From assembly GCA_024236395.1 (NCBI GenBank), contig JACKKO010000001.1:1-64000 (forward strand): DNA of 64,000 bases. The letters are read 5' to 3'. Below, in pieces: positions 49,806 through 58,042 of this stretch. The DNA comes from Hyphomicrobiales bacterium (GTDB taxonomy: Bacteria > Pseudomonadota > Alphaproteobacteria > Rickettsiales > JACKKO01). Positions within the stretch are counted from its first letter, which is position 1; each line of letters opens with the position of its first letter. A program made the translations under genes and the position numbers. Under the pieces are notes generated by a model. It saw only the letters and a list, made by a program, of their open reading frames with translations, had not been told where the DNA came from and searched no databases.

Positions 49806-50801
49806 TTAGTGGGTTATTTCAAACTGTTTTTTCTGAAATGAACGCTCTGCAAGGTATGAGCAATCCTCTTTATCACGATTCTCCTGCATGCTGTCTAGCC
49901 GAAGATTTTTTGCCTCTAGAAGGATAATATCTGAGTAATCCCCTTTATTAAATTGCATCGCCATAGCGTCTGTTATTGGTGTATCACATGTAAAGGTACA
50001 GTCTGATGGTACACGGATCTGCTTAAATTCATTCCATAATTTCTCCAGCTTAGGATATACCGGCTCACCCGGTGTATTAATCATATTCTCTACAACTGTT
50101 TCCTGCATCCTTTTGAGGAGAACACGTTGTTCAGAATGGGAAAAATCAAATACCAGAAGCACCCTCTCGCCAAAATACGGGTGATTCCCGAGCCATTTAT
50201 CTTTATATTTCCCCCAGTCAAACTCCGGATGCTTTTCTTCTAACTCCTCCCATGCGGCTTGAGATACTTTCTTTTTATCCAGCCCCTGTTCCGTAAGGTA
50301 CTTTGCCGCCAGATAATCCATATAGATATGGTCGTTTTTTGTGACGCGCGAAATATGCTGGAACGTTTCTTTACTTAAGTTGAGATACCTGTCCATATCC
50401 ACGCGGGTTTCTCTCACTCTTACCGCCATCGCCGCGAACGATCCCAGCAGTCCCATCTGCTGGTCCGGTGAAGCACTCAGTAATTTTTTCATATCCTTAG
50501 TAAATTGTTCATCAAAGCTAATAACACCTGAAGCCTTGAAATACTTACCGCGAACCACCTCTGCTCTTTTCTCAAACTCACCCAGAATTTGATACTCATC
50601 CTTTATCTTGCTTTCTAATTGCTCCAGCAATACCGGGTTTAATGTTTTGCCATCTGCATTGGTAACGTGGTCTCTGATAATTCTTTGTAATGCCTCATAA
50701 TCCTCTTCAGGCATGACATCTTTCAGCGCCCTGAGCGCACGGGCAAAGGTTATCAGGCTTTTTATCTGTGGCGGTTGAGGTTGGGAAATAGCGTCATTCA
50801 T
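49806..50801 (-). CDS. Orphan protein of unknown function, helical
   Basis: 331 aa. Almost entirely charged and probably alpha-helical (IKSLITFARALRALKDVMPE; LEELEKHPEFDWGKY-type segments), with SHSEQRVLLKRMQETVVENM and VPSDCTFTCDTPITD near the C-terminus. No signal peptide, membrane helix or recognised domain. Only two cysteines, close together. AT-richer than argG and the cob genes. It is 42 bases from the DnaJ-like gene on the same strand but is probably independent. Function unknown. Confidence 0.65.
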   Translation of the reverse strand: MNDAISQPQPPQIKSLITFARALRALKDVMPEEDYEALQRIIRDHVTNADGKTLNPVLLEQLESKIKDEYQILGEFEKRAEVVRGKYFKASGVISFDEQFTKDMKKLLSASPDQQMGLLGSFAAMAVRVRETRVDMDRYLNLSKETFQHISRVTKNDHIYMDYLAAKYLTEQGLDKKKVSQAAWEELEEKHPEFDWGKYKDKWLGNHPYFGERVLLVFDFSHSEQRVLLKRMQETVVENMINTPGEPVYPKLEKLWNEFKQIRVPSDCTFTCDTPITDAMAMQFNKGDYSDIILLEAKNLRLDSMQENRDKEDCSYLAERSFQKKQFEITH

Positions 50802-50884
50802 ATGACTGCATTATACAAGAATTTAATTAAAACTTTATTAACAGCGCGCTGTATTTTAGTTGTAAATTCTTTGCAAATTCAACC

Positions 50885-52078
50885 CTAGCGCGGATTTAGG
50901 CGAAAGCGCAGTGCATTGAGGCGAATAAAGCCCGCGGCATCACGCTGATCATAGGCAGTATCTTCCTCAAACGTGGCAATATCAGAATTATAAAGACTGT
51001 TGGGTGATTTCCGGCCGATTACCGTAGCACACCCTTTATAGAGCTTTACTTTTGCTGTTCCTGTTACCCGCTGCTGACTATGATCGATTGCAGCTTGTAA
51101 CATCTCCCGCTCCGGCGACCACCAATAGCCATTATAAATCAGTTCTGCATAGCGCGGCATCAACTCATCTTTCAGATGGGCCGCCCCGCGATCCAGCGTC
51201 AGGCTTTCCACCGAACGGCGCGCTTCCAGCAGGATCGTCCCGCCCGGCGTTTCATACACGCCACGGGATTTCATCCCCACATAGCGGTTTTCCACGATAT
51301 CAATCCGCCCTACTCCATGCTTACCGCCCAGCGTATTGAGCGCTTCCAGCAACGCGGCAGGCGATAATTTTTTGCCATTGACCGAAACCGGGTCACCCTG
51401 CTCAAAATCAATTTCGATGATTTCCGGTACGTCCGGCGCAGCCTCCGGAGCGACACTCCGGGTAAACATACTCTCTTCATAGGGTTGCCATGGATCTTCC
51501 AGTACGTTACCCTCATAGGAGGTATGCAGCAGGTTTGCATCCATGGAATACGGTGGGGCATTGCGCTTTTCTGCCGGCACTGGAATATTATGATCGCGGG
51601 CAAACGCCAGCAGTTTGGTGCGGGAATTCAAATCCCACTCACGCCAGGGTGCAATGACCTTAATATCTGGCTTGAACGCGTAATAACCCAGCTCAAACCG
51701 CACCTGGTCATTTCCCTTCCCGGTGGCACCGTGTGAAACGGCATCCGCACCGGTTTCCAGCGCGATTTCAATCTGGCGCTTGGCAATCAGCGGCCGGGCG
51801 ATGGACGTCCCCAGCAGATATATACCTTCATAAAGCGCATTGGCACGGAACATCGGGAAGACGTAATCCCGCACGAATTCTTCGCGCAGATCTTCAATAT
51901 ATATTTCCTTGATGCCCGCAGCCTCGGCTTTGGCACGCGCCTCTTCCACCTCACCCCCCTGTCCAAGATCAGCCGTAAATGTCACAATCTCGCAATCATA
52001 GACATCACGCAACCAATGCAGAATCACCGAGGTATCCAGACCGCCGGAATAGGCCAGTACTACTTTCTTCACTGTCAT
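50885..52078 (-). CDS. argG: Argininosuccinate synthase
   Basis: 397 aa. Joins citrulline and aspartate with ATP in arginine synthesis. The ATP pyrophosphatase loop is AYSGGLDTSVIL (9-20). Other blocks are SHGATGKGNDQVRFELGY, KRNAPPYSMDANLLHTSYEG, GRIDIVENRYVGMKSRGVYE and VTGTAKVKLYKG. Length is standard. Start ATG at 52078. The small unknown gene at 52104-52427 lies 25 bases upstream on the same strand and may share its promoter. Confidence 0.97.
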   Translation of the reverse strand: MTVKKVVLAYSGGLDTSVILHWLRDVYDCEIVTFTADLGQGGEVEEARAKAEAAGIKEIYIEDLREEFVRDYVFPMFRANALYEGIYLLGTSIARPLIAKRQIEIALETGADAVSHGATGKGNDQVRFELGYYAFKPDIKVIAPWREWDLNSRTKLLAFARDHNIPVPAEKRNAPPYSMDANLLHTSYEGNVLEDPWQPYEESMFTRSVAPEAAPDVPEIIEIDFEQGDPVSVNGKKLSPAALLEALNTLGGKHGVGRIDIVENRYVGMKSRGVYETPGGTILLEARRSVESLTLDRGAAHLKDELMPRYAELIYNGYWWSPEREMLQAAIDHSQQRVTGTAKVKLYKGCATVIGRKSPNSLYNSDIATFEEDTAYDQRDAAGFIRLNALRFRLNPR

Positions 52079-52103
52079 AGGGACTTATCTAGGGGGTGCC
52101 GCG

Positions 52104-52427
52104 CTAGGCGTCAACGGTTTCTTTTGCAGTTTCCTTATGCCGATCTGCTTTGACACGTTTTTCAGCATCACGACGTTCTTTCGCCGTCATTTTAACCATT
52201 TTCTGGTTCTTAGTATCCCATCGGTACTGATAAACAACGGTTTTCGTGCCGGTTGTAATAATATCGCCATTTTCCAGCTGCAGAACATCAAAGCCTTTTT
52301 GCAGCGCATCAGTGATGATTGACGAAGATTTTCGCAGATATTCAGCATCCTGCATCAGTTCAATACCAGATGTAGTATCGTCAGATGTAGTGCTATTCTT
52401 GATAATCTCTTTAATGTCACGTATCAT
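52104..52427 (-). CDS. Small unknown protein upstream of argG
   Basis: 107 aa, hydrophilic. The middle reads FDVLQLENGDIITTGTKTVV, YQYRWDTKNQKMVKM, and the C-terminus is very basic and charged (KERRDAEKRVKADRHKETAK). No domain is recognised. A good promoter lies just upstream, and argG follows after 25 bases, so the two are probably cotranscribed. Confidence 0.65.
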   Translation of the reverse strand: MIRDIKEIIKNSTTSDDTTSGIELMQDAEYLRKSSSIITDALQKGFDVLQLENGDIITTGTKTVVYQYRWDTKNQKMVKMTAKERRDAEKRVKADRHKETAKETVDA

Positions 52428-52460
52428 GGCTAGAAAGTTTAACTCTTTGTTAATACGTCA

Positions 52461-52489
52461 AGAATACGGTTAATTTATTCAGGGGTCAA
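52461..52489 (-). promoter_or_regulatory. Sigma70-type promoter for the 107-aa gene and argG
   Basis: Minus strand: -35 TTGACC (52489-52484), 17-base spacer, -10 TATTCT (52466-52461). It lies 34 bases before the start codon at 52427. Confidence 0.5.
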
Positions 52490-52578
52490 GCAGGAAGTCG
52501 CCATCTTGTTATAAACTCGTGGTAGAACAATTCTGTGTGATGCTAAAATGCGGCACTGCATAGCTTCACACTCTTATC

Positions 52579-54009
52579 TTAGAAACTATACCGCACCCCG
52601 GCATAGATATTGCTCGTATCCTCAAACTGCCCAAAGAAGGAGGTATGGCGCTGGCCGTAAAATAGGTTCAGCCCTGTCTCCAGTTGCCAGTGGTCGTCCA
52701 GCTTGTAATTGACGCTGGCACGTGTATACCCGTCACCTGCCGAGGGGCTGTAGAAATTAAACAGGGAAAGTTTCAGGTTCTGCTGCATCAGCAGCTGGGT
52801 CAGACGCAGGGTCAGCACCTGGTGATTTGCATCCTCTACCACCGCCCCAGCCGGCAGGCTTTGCCGATAGGCCGTATGATCCTGCATATGCTCTATGTAA
52901 TATTGCATTGACCCGGTTAATTCCGGCACCAGCTCCTGCTCATACCCCACCAGCACCCGCCATTCGCTGTTACGCACCAGCGGGTTGACACCTCTCCGGT
53001 CATCGCGGCTGTCATAATAACCAAGTTCGGCATTGGCAATCCCTGCCAGCACTGGCCCACGTACACTGGCACCATAGACGGAAAGACGCGGGAACGTATA
53101 CCGCCCACTTAAAGGGTTCTGCCCGGCCGGGCTTTTCCAGTAGCCCTGATAGTAATAGAGCGCGGTTTCATAAGCCTCTACCAACCGGTGCAGACGCAGC
53201 GCCAGTTCATCCCCATGGAACCAGCCATCCCGCGCCTCGGTATTTACCGGAAGGTTTCGCCCCGCCACCGAGCCAGCTCCGGCATTGTAATACGAGATGC
53301 GCCGCCCATCGATAAAACGGTCAGCATCAAAGCGTGGGGTATACACCACATCCAGATTCACTTCCGGGTGATAAAACGCCAGCTTCACCGCATCTGAAGG
53401 CGCTTTCAGATATTCCACATCGCGCCCGATGAAAAAACTGTTCCAGTCCTTCGGGAATAAATCGTTGATGAAAAGCAGATCGCCCGTCCCCCAGGTCAGA
53501 ATCTGCCGCCCCAGCTTCACATCCGCATTCTCAGCCGGACGGAAAAGCACATAAGCCTCACGTACATCCAGCACCCCGTCTCCATTTTCCAGATCGGGTT
53601 CGTATTCATCTGCCACCGGATCATAGAGCAGGTCCCCGCTCAGCCCTACAGTCAACGATTCGTTACTCTGGAGAGCCTGGAGGTGTAAGCGCCCTTCGCC
53701 CAGGCTAGCGCGTTTCTGCTGCGTATCCCGATGCAGGCGCATGCCATAGCGCGTCTCTATGAACCCACTCAGGTCAAACGGTAATGCATCCCGCCACACA
53801 TCTGCCCGCTCTTGCGCAACGGCTTCCTCTTTATTGCCATCCCCAAGACCCATCGGCAGCGATGGTTCGGAAGAAAGCCCTTGCGGTAACGCTGGCACAT
53901 CTGCAGGCGATACCACGCCCAGTCCCATAGGCAGGGCGGGCTCTTCTGCATGTGCGACCGGGTTCAGAAGCATACACCCCAGCAGAGAAAAGAGCACCGG
54001 TCGCTTCAT
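52579..54009 (-). CDS. Outer-membrane beta-barrel protein (DUF1302/alginate-export-like)
   Basis: 476 aa. A signal peptide (MKRPVLFSLLGCMLLNPVAHA) is followed by an odd proline/leucine-rich stretch with LPMGLG twice and LPQGLS once (about 26-56). The barrel starts at about 75 (FDLSGFIETRYGMRLH). Alternating strands, YVLFRPAENADVKLGRQILTWG (typical of this barrel class) and a C-terminal aromatic strand ending in phenylalanine (SNIYAGVRYSF) indicate an outer-membrane porin-like protein. It is last in the operon after the MMPL protein and the LolA-like protein, so it is likely the outer-membrane part of an envelope lipid or lipoprotein-transport system. Confidence 0.82.
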   Translation of the reverse strand: MKRPVLFSLLGCMLLNPVAHAEEPALPMGLGVVSPADVPALPQGLSSEPSLPMGLGDGNKEEAVAQERADVWRDALPFDLSGFIETRYGMRLHRDTQQKRASLGEGRLHLQALQSNESLTVGLSGDLLYDPVADEYEPDLENGDGVLDVREAYVLFRPAENADVKLGRQILTWGTGDLLFINDLFPKDWNSFFIGRDVEYLKAPSDAVKLAFYHPEVNLDVVYTPRFDADRFIDGRRISYYNAGAGSVAGRNLPVNTEARDGWFHGDELALRLHRLVEAYETALYYYQGYWKSPAGQNPLSGRYTFPRLSVYGASVRGPVLAGIANAELGYYDSRDDRRGVNPLVRNSEWRVLVGYEQELVPELTGSMQYYIEHMQDHTAYRQSLPAGAVVEDANHQVLTLRLTQLLMQQNLKLSLFNFYSPSAGDGYTRASVNYKLDDHWQLETGLNLFYGQRHTSFFGQFEDTSNIYAGVRYSF

Positions 54010-54018
54010 GGGTATTCC

Positions 54019-54804
54019 TTATCGCAGGTATTTCCGTGGGGCCGCACGCAGATAGCGCTCGGTGAAAATATCCTCCGGCAGTCCGATATCATAGCCAACT
54101 TTGCCGTATTCCATGACCGTATACCCACCAAGATTCTTATCCGACATCTTAGACTGCGTCACCGTGGCATGCCCATCAATCGTATCCACCTTCAGCGCCT
54201 CATAGGTACGATACGCGGTATCGGCACTGTCATAGAATTCCGTTTTCACCGGGATAAAAGTCGTCTTATGAATCCAGTTTTTGTAATAGGCAAATTCCAC
54301 CGCGTCCTTTTTCTTCGGCACACTTTTCAGCACGTAGAAATTATCGGTTTCCTCCACCAACGTATGCGTATCCTCACTGGGGGTGCGGCCGGAAACATCT
54401 TCATAGAAGAAATGCGACCCCACAAAACTGGTGCGCTCATCGCTGGCAGCGATCCGTTTCACCAAATCCAGCGCTGGCAAATATAGCCAGCGGTCATCCT
54501 CTGCCTTGGTATGTTTCCATACCAGAAATGCCGTTTTATTGACGTCTGCCGGGCGGGAAAAATACACGTAGAATTTCTGTTCGGTATCCCCCTTATCGTC
54601 CGTGTCGGTACGCAGGATCGTGAAATCGCGCGTGCGCTCGCGGCCCTGCGCATCCGTAATCACCATATGCACGCTGGCACGGCCATCCTTACCCTGATAA
54701 TAGGCGGCATGATTTGCCTTCGCCACAATCTCCTCCACCGAAAGCGCCCAGGCCGGCGTGGTGAGCAATGCCAGCAGAATGGTCAGTATATATCGACTAC
54801 GCAT
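54019..54804 (-). CDS. Periplasmic LolA-like (outer-membrane lipoprotein-sorting) protein
   Basis: 261 aa. Signal peptide MRSRYILTILLALLTTPAWA. The mature protein has the LolA-like pattern of this subfamily: MVITDAQGRERTRDFTILRT, KTAFLVWKHTKAEDDRWLYL, SFVGSHFFYEDVSGRTP and YFVKI-like late strands (YKNWIHKTTFIPVKTEFYD). Such proteins bind lipids or acyl chains in a half-barrel. It lies three bases after the MMPL gene and nine before the barrel gene, a conserved trio. Substrate unknown. Confidence 0.87.
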   Translation of the reverse strand: MRSRYILTILLALLTTPAWALSVEEIVAKANHAAYYQGKDGRASVHMVITDAQGRERTRDFTILRTDTDDKGDTEQKFYVYFSRPADVNKTAFLVWKHTKAEDDRWLYLPALDLVKRIAASDERTSFVGSHFFYEDVSGRTPSEDTHTLVEETDNFYVLKSVPKKKDAVEFAYYKNWIHKTTFIPVKTEFYDSADTAYRTYEALKVDTIDGHATVTQSKMSDKNLGGYTVMEYGKVGYDIGLPEDIFTERYLRAAPRKYLR

Positions 54805-54806
54805 AT

Positions 54807-57389
54807 TTAGTTCCCCTTCTTCTTGTTCTTAAACAGGGTTTTTTCAAAAAGTGCAATCAGCGCAGGCAATAATAACAGCGATGCCGCTCCCGCAATCACC
54901 AGTATCGCCGAGATGAAGAATCCCACCGTCTGATACGGCACCAACGGCGCGGCCAGCAACGGCAGGAAGCCCATACCGATCACGATCACATTTCGCGCAA
55001 TGGCGCGGGAAGGCTCCCCGAATATCGCGGGAATCGCTTTTTCCCAACTGCCATACTGCGCCACCATCTCGCGGCTCCGTGCCAGGAAATGAATGGCATA
55101 GTCCACGGCCAGCCCCAGGCTAAGCGCCGAGAGCACCGCCACCGGCATGTCGTAATCTTTCCCGACCAGCCCGATCACCCCATAGATCAATGCGATCGTC
55201 ACGGTTAGCGGAATCATTGAAAGAATCCCCCACCATAGCGACCGGAACAGGAACACCATCATCACCAGCACAATCACAAAACTCCCGGCAAACGCTTCCA
55301 GCATTCCTGCCACCATCTTCTGTTGCCAGATGACATTGATGTAGGTCAGGCCGAACCATTGATGGGTTAAGGCCAGCGGCGGGGGATTATCAGCGATAAA
55401 CGCATCCACCGCATCCACCAGCTGCTGCATGTCTTTGTTGTCACCACTCTTCAGCTGAATCCACAGATTCGTCTTGCGGTAATCCGGCGTCACAAAATGC
55501 CAGAGATCCTGCGGGCGGTGACTGCCCTGATAGGTAATCAGGGTTTGCGCGACCGCCGCCGCTGTATCCGGAATATGGAACGCATCTTCCTTGCCAAGGA
55601 ATAGCTCACGGTGCACCGTCTTCACCACGTCTGGCAAGGCGTTGCTTTTTCCCACCAGCCCGGTCGTCAGCATATGCTCCTGCAAGTTGGCGAGATAACG
55701 CAGCACGTCCGGACGTTTAAACACTTCCTGTTGTTGCTGCCTGGCTTCCAGCCGGAGTGCCACCGCATCCCATGCTTCCCAGTCAGCATCCGATACCGCG
55801 GCATCCTGCGCGGCAAGGATGGTTTCCTGCACGTCTTTCAGCGGACTCCCCAGCAGAGGCTTTAGTACCGTAACGACCTGCTCTGGCAACCCGTCCAGAT
55901 CTACCTCTTCTAGTACCGGCCCGGCCCCTTCGGGTGCTTCCAGCGTCAGGTACGCCATATACGTTCCGGCAAAGGCTTTATTCAGTGCTGCATCGGCCAC
56001 GCGGATCGGGTGCTGTTCCTCAAACCATTTCACCGGGTTATCATTGATGGTAATCCGGCTGATCCCATATGCTGCCACCCCACCAAGCACCACCGTGACC
56101 AGCAGGATCGCCTTCGCATAGCGGTAGGTCGCCGGCCCCATGCGCATCAACAGCCGCGCCAGCGGTGAGAGCGCCGCACCGTCTTCCCCCATGCCGAACC
56201 CTTCCAGCGAGCGCGCCGGCAGCAGCATGATATACGCCGGTACCAATGTCACTGTCAGCAGCCAGGCAAGGAACACACCGATAGCAATAAAAATACCGAA
56301 TACCTGCACCGGCGGTATTGGCGTAAACGCCAGTGACCCAAAACCCGCGCAGGTGGTCAGGGATGTGAACAACATCGGTTTAGAAAGCTCATCCATGACA
56401 TGACGAAGTGTGTGTGTGCGGTCTTTTGTTTTCGGGTAACGATCAAAAAAATCCGAAAGAATATGCACTGCATCCAGCACCGCAATCGGCATGATAAAAA
56501 TCGGGATCATGGAACTCATGATGTGCACCGTGTTCCCGGTGACAACCAGCAGCCCCATCGTCAGGATTACGGAGATCATTGCCACAATCATCGGCGCGAT
56601 AATCAGTGTCACGTGGCGGAAGAAATACCACATCAGCAGAAAGATCAGCAGCATCGCCAACGGTGCAGAAATCGCCATCTGCTTGAACATCTCCACCCCA
56701 AACTGATCCTGCGCGATCGGCAGGCCGGTGATGTGGTAGGTATCCTTTGCTCCAATCTCGGCTATTTTAGCACGCAGCTTTTCGGCCACCGTGTAACTAT
56801 CCGATTTAAACGCAATCGGCAGATAAAGCGCCAGTGCTTTTCCGTCCTCCGACACCAGCGTATTATTCAGGAACGGGATGTGCTTGGCTTTCATGGCAAT
56901 AGACGCCGCCCCTTCCGGCGTTTCCGGTGGGGTTTTCATCAACCATTCAAACCGCACCGTACCCAGCCCGGCCTGCTCGATATTATCCATTGTGGAAGGT
57001 GCAATCACATCCGCCCCAATCACACCGTGCCGAACCCCGCCTTCTTCCCATACCAGCGTTTTGGCGTAGTCCGTTAGAGCATGAATATCGCTTAACGACT
57101 GTGGATTAAACACCCCCTCGGGGCGGGCATCATTCACTACGCCCACCACCACCATATCGTACATGGAAAATTCCGACTTCATGCGGTTATGGAACACGCG
57201 CACCGGCTCATCGCCTGCCAGCATATTTTCCGGGTCGGTATCAATATGCAGCGGATTCAGGTACGCCGTCAGCGCAGGGAACACCACCGGTAGACCCACC
57301 AGCACCAGCATCAGCACACTCAGCACTACCGAACCCCTAAACCACCCGGCAGGATGCCGGACCGCATGCTCCGAAAGTAATTGCATCAA
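54807..57389 (-). CDS. MMPL/RND-family envelope transporter
   Basis: 860 aa, two halves each with one membrane helix, a large periplasmic domain and a five-helix bundle. Bundle 1 includes PLAMLLIFLLMWYFFRHVTL and the RND helix-4-like MIPIFIMPIAVLDAVHILSD; bundle 2 includes SLGLAVDYAIHFLARSRE. The GLAVDYAIHFL and AVLDAVHILSDFF motifs carry the acidic residues used for proton coupling in MMPL proteins. First gene of the MMPL / LolA-like / beta-barrel operon. Likely moves a lipid or hydrophobic molecule through the envelope; hopanoid- or lipid-type cargo is a guess. Confidence 0.9.
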   Translation of the reverse strand: MMQLLSEHAVRHPAGWFRGSVVLSVLMLVLVGLPVVFPALTAYLNPLHIDTDPENMLAGDEPVRVFHNRMKSEFSMYDMVVVGVVNDARPEGVFNPQSLSDIHALTDYAKTLVWEEGGVRHGVIGADVIAPSTMDNIEQAGLGTVRFEWLMKTPPETPEGAASIAMKAKHIPFLNNTLVSEDGKALALYLPIAFKSDSYTVAEKLRAKIAEIGAKDTYHITGLPIAQDQFGVEMFKQMAISAPLAMLLIFLLMWYFFRHVTLIIAPMIVAMISVILTMGLLVVTGNTVHIMSSMIPIFIMPIAVLDAVHILSDFFDRYPKTKDRTHTLRHVMDELSKPMLFTSLTTCAGFGSLAFTPIPPVQVFGIFIAIGVFLAWLLTVTLVPAYIMLLPARSLEGFGMGEDGAALSPLARLLMRMGPATYRYAKAILLVTVVLGGVAAYGISRITINDNPVKWFEEQHPIRVADAALNKAFAGTYMAYLTLEAPEGAGPVLEEVDLDGLPEQVVTVLKPLLGSPLKDVQETILAAQDAAVSDADWEAWDAVALRLEARQQQQEVFKRPDVLRYLANLQEHMLTTGLVGKSNALPDVVKTVHRELFLGKEDAFHIPDTAAAVAQTLITYQGSHRPQDLWHFVTPDYRKTNLWIQLKSGDNKDMQQLVDAVDAFIADNPPPLALTHQWFGLTYINVIWQQKMVAGMLEAFAGSFVIVLVMMVFLFRSLWWGILSMIPLTVTIALIYGVIGLVGKDYDMPVAVLSALSLGLAVDYAIHFLARSREMVAQYGSWEKAIPAIFGEPSRAIARNVIVIGMGFLPLLAAPLVPYQTVGFFISAILVIAGAASLLLLPALIALFEKTLFKNKKKGN

Positions 57390-57395
57390 CGCCTC

Positions 57396-57596
57396 CTAGA
57401 ACGCTGCACCGGGCTTGAACCCCAGCTTCTTCAGGATGATCGCCAGCGGACAAAAGCCCGTAAACGCGGCCTGAAGCATATTCAGCCCCACAAACCCTGT
57501 GAGAAAAAACCAGTACGGGTGCATAAAATACCCCAACAGCACACTCCCCACAACCACCGTTCCGGCAAACGCCAGAATAAAACGATCAATATTCAT
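57396..57596 (-). CDS. DUF2892 (YgaP-like) small membrane protein
   Basis: 66 aa from the ATG at 57596, which follows a perfect GGAGG. The protein reads MNIDRFILAFAGTVVVGSVL, with LTGFVGLNMLQAAFTGFCPL, the DUF2892 pattern: two membrane helices and the FTGFCPLAIILKKLG block with a conserved cysteine. This domain often accompanies rhodanese and sulfide-oxidation genes. It is divergent from the BigR-like regulator 95 bases away and lies six bases before the MMPL gene on the same strand, so it may lead that operon too. Confidence 0.9.
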   Translation of the reverse strand: MNIDRFILAFAGTVVVGSVLLGYFMHPYWFFLTGFVGLNMLQAAFTGFCPLAIILKKLGFKPGAAF

Positions 57597-57691
57597 AGAA
57601 CCTCCGAAACCGATAAGATTAGCTAGATATAATATTACCATCTTCTAATTTTATACTTTACTAATGTTACTAGTCAAGCTATCATTTCATC
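57597..57691. promoter_or_regulatory. Divergent control region between DUF2892 and the BigR-like gene
   Basis: 95 AT-rich bases between divergent starts, including GATATAATATTA and TACTAATGTTACTAGT. BigR/SqrR-type repressors bind AT-rich imperfect palindromes in such positions and would control both directions. I cannot fix the operator exactly. Confidence 0.45.
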
Positions 57692-58018
57692 ATGGCATCT
57701 AAGAAATTATTTTTTGATACAAAAGACGGCGCCGCATTAATGAAAGCCGTGGATATGCTGAAACTACTCAGCAACCCGCACCGCCTGGCCATTCTCTGCC
57801 ATATCGGTGAAGAAGCGCTTTCTGTTAATGAGATCGCAGAGCATATCGGTATGAGTCAGTCTGCCCTTTCCCAGCATCTGGCACGGCTGAAGAACGCCGG
57901 ACTCGTCTCGTGCCGTCGGGAGCATAATAAAATCTATTACGCACTCAGCAGCAAGGAAACCGAGTCCATCATTACCTTGCTGCGCAAACTTTATTGCCAA
58001 TCCATCACGTCTTGTTGA
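57692..58018 (+). CDS. BigR/SqrR-type ArsR-family persulfide-sensing repressor
   Basis: 108 aa. Winged helix with LLSNPHRLAILCHIGEEAL, MSQSALSQHLARLKNAGLVS and IYYALSSKE. Two cysteines sit where BigR and SqrR keep their sensing pair: C36 at the end of the first helix (AILCHIG) and C102 in the last helix (LYCQ). In those proteins reactive sulfur links the pair and releases DNA. C74 and C108 are extra. Gene context (DUF2892 protein and sulfide:quinone-type flavoprotein) agrees. Cotranscribed with the flavoprotein 24 bases downstream. Confidence 0.87.
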   Translation: MASKKLFFDTKDGAALMKAVDMLKLLSNPHRLAILCHIGEEALSVNEIAEHIGMSQSALSQHLARLKNAGLVSCRREHNKIYYALSSKETESIITLLRKLYCQSITSC

Positions 58019-58042
58019 TACTACAGGAAAAGAGGGGGTATT

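Noticed and set aside
53950..57077. Plus-strand frames opposite the barrel and MMPL genes
   Set aside because: They have no ribosome-binding sites or domains, and the minus strand is fully coding.
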